The notes beneath the pieces were generated by a model. It searched no databases. It was given only the letters and a program-made list of their open reading frames with translations, and was not told where the DNA came from. Shown here piece by piece: positions 1 to 5,047 of a stretch of DNA of 5,047 nt. The DNA is from Candidatus Curtissbacteria bacterium RIFCSPHIGHO2_12_FULL_41_17. Lineage in GTDB: Bacteria > Patescibacteriota > Microgenomatia > Curtissbacterales > GWA2-41-24. The stretch spans positions 5,514-10,560 of the forward strand of contig MFBL01000016.1 of assembly GCA_001774945.1 (NCBI GenBank), given 5' to 3'. How positions within the stretch are numbered: the first letter of the stretch is position 1; every line of letters begins with the position of its first letter. The position numbers were made by a program, and so were the translations under genes.

Positions 1-194
1 GTAAAGCCGAATGATGTCCCGGTCGTACCGCCAGTCCAGGAAATCGAACCGGCATCCGTTGAATTCCAATAGGCCTGCTCGGAAGTATCCTGAATGACCA
101 TAGCGTACAAATCCGAATTTGCAGAATCATAGGAGATAGTTGCCGAAGTCAGATTGGTCGCACCGCTAAACGGTGCAGTTAGCGAGGATATTGC
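1..194 (-). other. Start of a further propeller-like section, cut by the window edge
   Basis: After the last Cys repeat (C1616) the cysteines stop. The sequence becomes SSLTAPFSGATNLTSATISY, followed by 'DSANSDLYAMVIQD' and an Asp-box-like STDAGSISW (W1670). This resembles the BNR-like section that precedes the Cys array, so the array is probably sandwiched between two propeller-type regions. The reading frame is still open at base 1. Confidence 0.55.
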
Positions 195-3100
195 ATAACA
201 GGCGGCATCATTGCAGTCGACAAAAGTAGCATCAACGTCCGCAGGATCAAGATAAGAAATCTTACAGTCGGTTGCGCTGATGCAATAAATACCCGGTACT
301 CCCAATTCGGCACTGGCAATATCGGTATCTAAATCGACAATTGTCGGGGAACCGCAGGTGCCGCTATCACAATCGACAAAGGTTAAGTCATTATCAGTCT
401 GGTCGTGATAAGCGATTTTACAGTCGTCGGCTGCGGGGCAATAAATACTGACTCCGTCCTGGAATGTAGTGCCGACATCGGAATCGATAGTTGAAATAGT
501 TGAAGATGAGCAATTGGCTGCATCGCAATCGACAAAGAAAAGATCACCCAGATTGTCATCTTGGTATGCAAGTTTGCAGTCTCCGGCTGCCGGGCAATAA
601 ATATCAACACTGCGTTTTTCCTGATCACCAATGGCATCGATATCAGTGTCAATACCAACTGGACTGCCAGTGTCCTGCGTTGAGCAGTCGGCTGCCGAAC
701 AGTCCACAAAAGTTATATCGGTAGTACTTGAAACATCCGTGCCTGAATCAGCATAAAGCAGCTTGCAGTCAGTGGCGCTTGGACAGTCGATAGCAACATT
801 AGGATCTTCTGCCTTAGCAAAATCGTCTTGACTGCCTGCATTGGTATCGATATCAACAAGAGACGGCGAGGAACAGCTGGCATTGGCACAGTCCACGAAA
901 GTAACATCACCGGAGGCATTATTGTAGTAAAAAAGCTTGCAGTCGGTCGCATCGTTAGCCGGGCAATATATGGAATTAGCGGCTTGTTTACTATTATCGG
1001 CTTCAATTGTGGTCGTGGCGTCCGGCGTGTCGCAATCAGTGTCGTTGCAGTCCACAAATTTATGGTTGCCGCCGTCAGAATAAAGAACCTTGCAGTCTGT
1101 TGAAGTTGGGCAATAAAGGTCCGCATCCTGTTCGTTTATAGCAGTAGTTGCGAGTGAACTAATGCTGTTTGATGAGCAATCAGCATTATTACAATCCACA
1201 AATGAAAGGTTTGTGGAGGATCCGGAATAAACAACTTTGCAGTCGTCAGTTGCCAGGCAATAAATTGCCGAGGTTTTGAGACCAGCAGCCGTATCGTAAT
1301 CGTAAAATATCGGGGGGTTAATTTTGTAGAAGTTAGTAGCCGTTGTTCCGGAAACAGTTAAAACCCAGAGACTTGTTCCGTCGGTTGTGACGTCGTAGAA
1401 ATTATCGGTAACTGAAGCAACAGTAACATTGGTAATTGGCCAGGAACCGTTGTTGTCCGCAGCCGAATGGGAAAGGTCGCCGTCCTGAAAAATCAAATTA
1501 ATGGTGTTGCCGACAGTTACCAAAACCGGTCTGTCGCCGGCCGTCAAGCCGGAACCGGTAGTAATGTTGGTGAAAGTGCAGCCTGAAAAAATCAAGCGCA
1601 GTACGACTGCCTCCGTGTCTGTCGATGTGTCGGTATAGGCCAAGTAAATGGTGCCGCTATCCGCGACCGTAATTGAAACGGTAAATGTTGATCCAATCGT
1701 CTGGGTTACTGCCGAAGTGCACTTGGTACCCAAGGTGTCAGAACTTGCAGTATCGATTTTATTAACTTCGATGTCGTCTCCGCCGTCATCTACCCAGGCG
1801 ACATAAATGTCGGTTCCTTCCAGCCATACAGAAGGGTTAAGATTATCAGCGTCTGTAGTATCAATATCGACTGCGTCTCCCCAAGAGGACCCGTTCGAGG
1901 ACTTTTTATAAAAGACATCTGTGCCGTCGGTGTAGAACGCGTACCAGTTAGAAGAAACATAAACAACTTTTCTCTGCAGTCCTCCAAACTGGGCTTCGGT
2001 TTCGGCAATGGTGCCGGAAACAACCACCGAAGGGTCAATGCTAACCGGGTAAGCCGTTGCGGGATCCGCAAGCCACCTTTGGGCATCTTGGCCGACAGTT
2101 TTAACTAATTTGTAGCCGATTGTTTGTTTTTCAATATTAATTTTAATATCGGGCGTTCTTTGGCCGTTGGCATCCTGGGCAAAAGGCTGGGTGAATTTGA
2201 AGATCTCTTTGCCGTCGGCGGTGGTAAAGCCAAATACTTGCGGCGCAGGATTTGAAATATCAAGTTCGGTTGTTTTTAAAGATTGCTCAATCTCGGCAAT
2301 TATGAGAGGTTTGTTTAGAATGAACTCTTCAACCAAAAGCCCGTCGGTGATGGTGTATTTAAGGTCAACCGAATCGATAATGTTCTGATATGTTACTTCT
2401 TTATCGGCAAAAATAAGCGATTTAGCGGGATTTGCCCTAATGCCTGCAATTTTTTTGGTTTCAAACTCCAGCTCTTTCCCCTGAGTTTTGATCCTGACTC
2501 TCGGTTCCTGATGGAAAATAAATTCTACTGTTTGGCCTTCTTTTGTGGTTGTTTGGATCATTCTTGGCGTAGTAATTTCCTGAATCTGGGCATTTTTCAA
2601 GATTTCCTCTTTGTCAACAGAGTTTTTAGGATCTGTTTCCTGTTTCTGGTTTCCTATTTCCTGTTGGCTATTAGCCACTGTTTTTAATGCAGGTTGTGAG
2701 GCATAGGAGGTGGCTTGGGGGATAAAGGGAGCGGCGATAGTCATCAGCACCGAAAGAGCGATGACGGCACTTAAAGTGACGTTGCCAACCCACCTGATGT
2801 GGCGAGGTTTAATGCCGAAGTTGCTGCCCTGAAGAGGCCGAAGGGCGGAGGAGAAAGCTAGATTTGTTGGTAGTTGGTAGTTGGTAGTTGGTAGACTACT
2901 ACGAACTACAGCCGCGTCTGACGCGGCGTACGACAAACTACCCACTGCTTGCGGCTTGCCGAAGATATTGCCGAAGAATTTGGCGAATTGCGAGCGGCTG
3001 AAGACATCGGTAATGACACCGGTCTTGGGTGTCCTAAACCACGGTCCTTCTTGTGGCTCAATAAAGCCTTTGATGGCAGCATAAGCCTGGAAAGGTACCA

Positions 3101-5047
3101 CAATGTAGGAAAGGGCAATGAAGGAGAAGACGCCCAGATAATCTCTCTCATCCGATTCCTCTAAGAATAATCCGATGATGTTCATTAAAGGCAGGGAAAG
3201 GAGGTTAGTAAAGACCAGACTCCAGCCAAAGGCAGAGGTCCAGAAGGGTAAGGGGGAATGAAGTACAGCCTCCGAGATAAACCAGCTTAAAGTACCAACC
3301 ACAAAGAAGGCAGCCTGCAGGTAGTAGGGGGCAAGATAGATAAATTCCAGTTTTTCGGCAGTAGTAAGTCTGGACTTGACCCAGATTCTTCCTTGATCGT
3401 CATTGCGAAGGTTCGAAGAACCTGTGGCAATCTCGCTACTAGATTGCTTCGTCACTTCATTCCTCGCAATGACATCTTTTTGTTCTTGCCATCTGCCGAA
3501 CAACATTCTTCCCAACATCACCTTGATGTTGAAGGAAGCGCCTTCGGCCCAGCGCATACGCTGGCGAATTAAACGTTTGATGGTTGAAACTGCTTCTGCC
3601 GGTGCCTGGATGTAGGGGATAAAGGAAACCTTGTAGCCGGCCTCATAAAGCCTTAGGGTTAACTCAAAGTCTTCGGTTAAGGATTTTCCCCAGCCGAATT
3701 GCCGAAGTACATCTGCCCTAATTGCATAGACTGATCCCGCAATTTGCTTTAAGCCTCCATATATTTCCTCGGATGATCTTTCAATAACATAGGATCCGGC
3801 ATATTCTGTTCTGACACCACGGGTAACCCAAGTCTGTGATTTGTTGAGTACGTGCCATTGGTATCCCTGGACGGCGGCTATGCGGCTGGCGGAGTTTGTA
3901 GTTTGTAGTTTGTAGTTTGTAGAAGCTACATTCTGACTACCTACTACCGACTCCCCACTACCTACTGTCAAAGCCTGAAACGCTTTCATGAACTGTTCAA
4001 TGGTATCGGGATAGGGTACAAAGTCGGCGTCAAAGACAACAACATACTCTACTGCAGGGTCTGTTTGTTCAAGAGCACTCTGCAGAGCACCGCCCTTAAA
4101 ACCGAAACGGCTGTTGCGATGTATCAAAGTAAATCGATAATTATTTTTTGTTAAAACTGTAAGAATTTCTCCGTCCGTATTGTTATTTGAGTATTTAATT
4201 TCTCCAGAATTTTTTAAATAACTTTTGACTATTTCTGTCGTTCCATCTGTTGAATCATCAACTAAAATTACTTCGAAATTCGGCCCGCCTAGACTCGATG
4301 AGTTAGTCGAGGCTGGCCAATCCAGAGCCGAAATGGCGCTCAGCAGCCGCTCGATAACCTTCTTTTCGTTATAAATTGCAACATGGATTGAAACAAAGGG
4401 TTTTGTGTTAAGTAATACATTATTCAAGTTTATTAAAAGTGGGCTAGTACTTTTTTTACTCAAATTGCCCCCTGTTTGGGCAAGTTTTAGGACCATCAGC
4501 ATCGAGAAGTAATATTTCAAACTATAAAGAAAAAACAAAACCCCAAAGGTCAGAGAAAGACTGGCAAAAAACATCCCGACAAATGAAGAGAATTGGTTTG
4601 CGCTAAGAAGTAATTTAATCCAGAAGTAAAAAACAAAGAGGGGCAAAATCGAGAAGAAGATGGAAGTTAATCCCAAAAGCGGTTTGGTTAACAGAAGTTT
4701 GGGGATTGTCACAAACGGTGCCAGGATTTGTCTTAGCCGGTAGATTGGTATTTGTGGTTCGTACAGAGGAGCAGTTTGGCCTCTGATTTCCGCTTGATAC
4801 CTTTGAGCATATTTGATTCTCCTTGCAAACGTATTTAAATTCTCACGAACTAAGAGATTGTGCACACCGTGCGTGCCTAGAATCTGCCTTCCATATATGT
4901 AGGCGAGATTTTTGCTTATTTTTTTGGCGGAAAGGTGAGGGTTTTTAGCAATGATCTCCAAAACCGTTTCCCGGGAGCCGGCAACATGGCGCCAATGGTC
5001 TTCACCCTTGGGTCTAAGGCTGCCTAAAGCCGCGAGCTGATCGCCTA
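1..5047 (-). CDS. Giant membrane family 2 glycosyltransferase fused to a Cys-repeat/beta-propeller ectodomain (partial at both ends)
   Basis: One frame (first complete codon at 5045, last at 5-3) stays open for about 1,681 codons without a stop. In order it encodes an HTH-like region (about 25-81), two membrane segments (about 122-188), a GT2 catalytic domain (about 216-505), further membrane segments (about 568-661), a linker, another membrane span (756-775) and a long exported region (776 to the edge). The catalytic motifs are intact: IYNE, VDDSTDGT, HRNSRFGFKGGAL, DADF, TED and QRMRW. The enzyme should transfer a sugar from a nucleotide-sugar donor on the cytoplasmic face; donor and product cannot be told from sequence. 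No start is chosen, because the N-terminal region already looks folded at the window edge and the first in-frame ATG (4573-4571) lies inside a membrane helix. Compared with an ordinary membrane GT2 of roughly 400-900 residues, the protein is very long. No operon partner is visible. The coding and GT2 calls are firm; the ectodomain function is inference. Confidence 0.95.
195..1271 (-). repeat. Seven cysteine-rich protein repeats (about 50 residues each), probable propeller
   Basis: Seven units share the pattern YC-x5-C-K-[VIL]-x-Y, then a variable loop, then FVDC-x4-C. One unit has x7 between its first two cysteines, and the fourth unit starts DC rather than YC. The first cysteine of each unit lies at residues 1263, 1312, 1361, 1421, 1484, 1536 and 1588, giving spacings of 49, 49, 60, 63, 52 and 52. 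Each unit keeps four cysteines (28 in total), and all are placed outside the membrane, so disulfides are expected. Seven blade-sized units would suit a seven-bladed propeller. This is inference from periodicity. The DNA copies are diverged, so the array is not a recent amplification. Confidence 0.9.
1285..2025 (-). other. Sialidase/BNR-like beta-propeller region
   Basis: Residues about 1008-1254 show recurring short strands of the type 'VVYVSSNWYAFYTDG', 'DIYVAWVDDGGDD', 'TIYLAYTDTS' and 'TINLIFQDGDL'. One Asp-box-like motif occurs, KSSNGSSWGD (W1055). This is typical of propeller blades in sialidase-like or exo-alpha-type folds. No sialidase catalytic arginine triad can be assigned, so a binding or scaffold role is likelier than an enzyme. 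Two cysteines (in LGTKC and FSGC) may pair. Confidence 0.6.
2030..2580 (-). other. Exported beta-rich domain ending in YPVSIDP
   Basis: Residues about 825-1005 include FADKEVTYQNIIDSVDLKYT, then a TDGLLVEEFIL segment, a repeated 'F.F......DG..' pattern, and end at YPVSIDPS (999-1006). This arrangement, with 'Y.n....vDL.Y......l.Ee.il' followed later by 'YPV.IDP', is familiar from large secreted bacterial proteins, where it often precedes repeat or adhesion domains. It has no visible catalytic motif. The role is probably structural, as a stalk between membrane and propellers. The linker before it (about 776-825) is rich in Q, E, K and N. Confidence 0.6.
2635..2662. repeat. Diverged heptamer tract (4 x GTTTCCT-like) in the ectodomain linker
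   Basis: Four consecutive 7-mers can be laid out: gtttcct (2635-2641), gtttctg, gtttcct and atttcct (ending at 2662). They match the consensus at 7, 5, 7 and 6 positions. On the coding strand the tract reads QEIGNQKQET, part of the polar linker just outside the membrane (residues about 795-804). The tract is less perfect than the other two and could be ordinary low-complexity coding sequence. Confidence 0.6.
2720..2800 (-). other. Membrane span leading into the exported ectodomain
   Basis: The segment IKPRHIRWVGN (745-755) is basic and is followed by a hydrophobic stretch, VTLSAVIALSVLMTIAAPFI (756-775), then polar sequence. By the positive-inside rule the N-terminal side is cytoplasmic and everything after about residue 776 is outside. 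Taken alone it would look like a signal peptide, but no credible start codon lies before it: the only in-frame ATG (2744-2742) and the nearby GTG (2750-2748) are inside the hydrophobic core. Confidence 0.8.
2866..2941. repeat. Heptamer tract (4 x GTTGGTA) with 17-bp palindrome, in the linker
   Basis: Four exact copies of gttggta lie at 2866-2893. Next comes a perfect 8-bp inverted repeat with one central base (gccgcgtc, t, gacgcggc; 2911-2927). The palindrome is flanked by two 14-bp direct copies that match at 11 positions (2896-2909 and 2928-2941). On the coding strand the tract reads SLPTTNYQLPTN within residues about 702-729, a low-complexity linker between the GT2 unit and the last membrane span. 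Confidence 0.85.
3000..3350 (-). other. C-terminal membrane bundle of the GT2 unit with WFRTPKTG motif
   Basis: After the catalytic domain come hydrophobic segments at about 568-595 (IYLAPYYLQAAFFVVGTLSW), 605-628 and 636-661. An acidic loop EESDERD (629-635) separates the second and third. WFRTPKTG (669-676) follows and marks the usual end of the GT2 unit; a comparable aromatic-basic motif lies near the active site in other membrane GT2 proteins. The exact number of membrane crossings is uncertain. For the next span at 756-775 to export the ectodomain, this bundle must return the chain to the cytoplasm. Confidence 0.8.
3399..3473. repeat. 75-bp palindromic element inserted in frame in the GT2 gene
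   Basis: The ends are perfect 10-bp inverted repeats: gtcattgcga at 3399-3408 and tcgcaatgac at 3464-3473. Inside are a hairpin ggttc/gaacc (3410-3422) and a second inverted pair gcaatct (3427-3433) with agattgc (3441-3447). Both sides are flanked by ATC (3396-3398 and 3474-3476), a possible 3-bp target duplication. It is 25 codons long, so the frame is preserved; it reads VIARNEVTKQ and onward (residues about 524-549), between the QRMRW region and the next membrane helix. Elements starting GTCATTGCGA are, from general familiarity, dispersed in many bacterial genomes and often turn up as this peptide. Confidence 0.85.
3530..4430 (-). other. GT2 (GT-A fold) catalytic domain
   Basis: The fold opens with PFVSIHVAIYNEKKV (216-230), the usual first strand and nucleotide-binding loop. 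It continues with VDDSTDGT (262-269), the HR..RFGFKGGAL motif (309-321), the DxD motif DADF (339-342) that binds metal and nucleotide sugar, VQGYQWHVLN (392-401), TEDFEL (457-462) supplying the likely catalytic base, and QRMRW (495-499), the QxxRW motif of processive and related GT2 enzymes. All expected acidic residues are present, so the enzyme looks active. The segment of about 363-387 between DADF and VQGYQWH is an insertion made largely by a repeat tract and is probably a surface loop. Confidence 0.93.
3894..3966. repeat. Heptamer tract (4 x GTTTGTA) with flanking repeats, in frame in the GT2 domain
   Basis: Four exact copies of the 7-mer gtttgta occupy 3894-3921. A small hairpin tgtag/ctaca (3918-3930) and a 10-bp direct repeat actacctact (3936-3945 and 3957-3966, 21 bp apart) follow. 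On the coding strand this reads as STNYKLQTTN preceded by a Gly/Ser/Val-rich stretch, residues about 361-387. The segment separates the DADF motif from VQGYQWH. Confidence 0.85.
4478..4700 (-). other. Two N-terminal membrane segments
   Basis: Two strongly hydrophobic stretches are visible: residues about 123-147 (PLLGLTSIFF, then SILPLFVFYF) and about 152-188 (FVGMFFASLSLTFGVLFFLY and onward). They would form a hairpin that keeps both the HTH-like region and the catalytic domain on the cytoplasmic side, as expected for membrane-bound GT2 synthases. A short polar linker (residues about 189-215) leads into the catalytic fold. Confidence 0.85.
4800..5045 (-). other. N-terminal helix-turn-helix-like region of the glycosyltransferase
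   Basis: Residues about 25-81 read as three short helices: ETVLEIIAKNP, then SAKKISKNLAYIYG, then THGVHNLLVRENL, followed by a basic stretch ending ARRIKYAQ. The spacing resembles the HTH modules at the N-termini of transposases and integrases, where a 'nP.ls..kIs..L' helix is followed by a 'gv..vL.r..L' recognition-like helix. Here it sits just before membrane helices, so a role in DNA binding is doubtful; it could be a protein-interaction module facing the cytoplasm. The assignment comes from pattern similarity only. The region continues past the right edge of the window. Confidence 0.5.

Noticed and set aside
383..1126. Open frames on the minus strand at 383-709 and 713-1126
   Set aside because: They are in a different frame from the continuous large gene, overlap the Cys-repeat array, and their Arg/Thr/Pro/Gln-rich composition is a frame-shifted reading of those repeats.
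1790..2086. Minus-strand open frame at 1790-2086
   Set aside because: It is an out-of-frame shadow of the YPVSIDP/BNR-like region, with no coherent domain pattern.
2699..2744. A separate secreted-protein gene starting at the ATG at 2744
   Set aside because: The ATG is inside the hydrophobic core of the membrane span, has no ribosome site, and would drop the basic residues that normally precede a signal sequence; the frame is already open upstream.
3410..3447. Hairpins at 3410-3422 and 3427-3447 as a transcription terminator
   Set aside because: They lie in the middle of an open coding frame, have no following T-run suited to a terminator, and are explained by the palindromic element.
500..3615. 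Plus-strand open frames at 500-724, 828-1103, 2167-2388, 2881-3084, 2949-3164 and 3403-3615
   Set aside because: All lie antisense to firmly coded domains of the large gene, show no recognisable motif, and have no convincing ribosome site.
2866..3966. A CRISPR array suggested by short repeats
   Set aside because: The repeats are contiguous 7-mers without spacers and differ between sites; no repeat-spacer periodicity exists.
1..5047. Alternative genetic code with TGA read as Trp or Gly
   Set aside because: No TGA occurs in frame over about 1,681 codons, and Trp residues in conserved motifs use TGG, so the standard bacterial code fits.

Overview
The window is filled by one very large minus-strand gene that is open at both ends. 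Reading leftwards from base 5045 there are about 1,681 sense codons and no stop, so neither the true start nor the stop lies inside. Residue numbers below count from that first complete codon. I see no RNA gene, promoter, terminator or second gene, and no 300-base stretch free of this coding sequence.

Layout in protein order: an N-terminal helix-turn-helix-like region (bases about 5045-4800); two membrane segments (about 4700-4480); a complete family 2 glycosyltransferase catalytic domain with its motifs (about 4430-3530); further membrane segments and a WFRTPKTG motif (about 3350-3000); a low-complexity linker (about 2960-2800); one more membrane span preceded by basic residues (about 2780-2720); and an ectodomain of at least 900 residues. 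The ectodomain has a beta-rich domain ending in YPVSIDP, a sialidase/BNR-like propeller region, seven cysteine-rich repeats of about 50 residues, and the start of another propeller-like section cut off at base 1. The layout suggests a membrane glycan synthase carrying its own surface-exposed, probably adhesive or glycan-binding, domain.

The coding sequence is interrupted, without loss of frame, by short DNA repeats of non-coding character: a 75-bp palindromic element (3399-3473), two tracts built on exactly four 7-bp units (2866-2893 and 3894-3921) with nearby inverted or direct repeats, and a more diverged four-unit 7-bp tract (2635-2662). All fall in predicted loops or linkers.

Organism: the combination of an HTH-GT2-membrane protein, a giant cysteine-repeat surface domain, standard use of TGG for Trp with no in-frame TGA, and these palindromic and heptamer repeats reminds me of Candidate Phyla Radiation bacteria (Patescibacteria, perhaps Microgenomates). 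This is a judgement from familiarity, not a database result.
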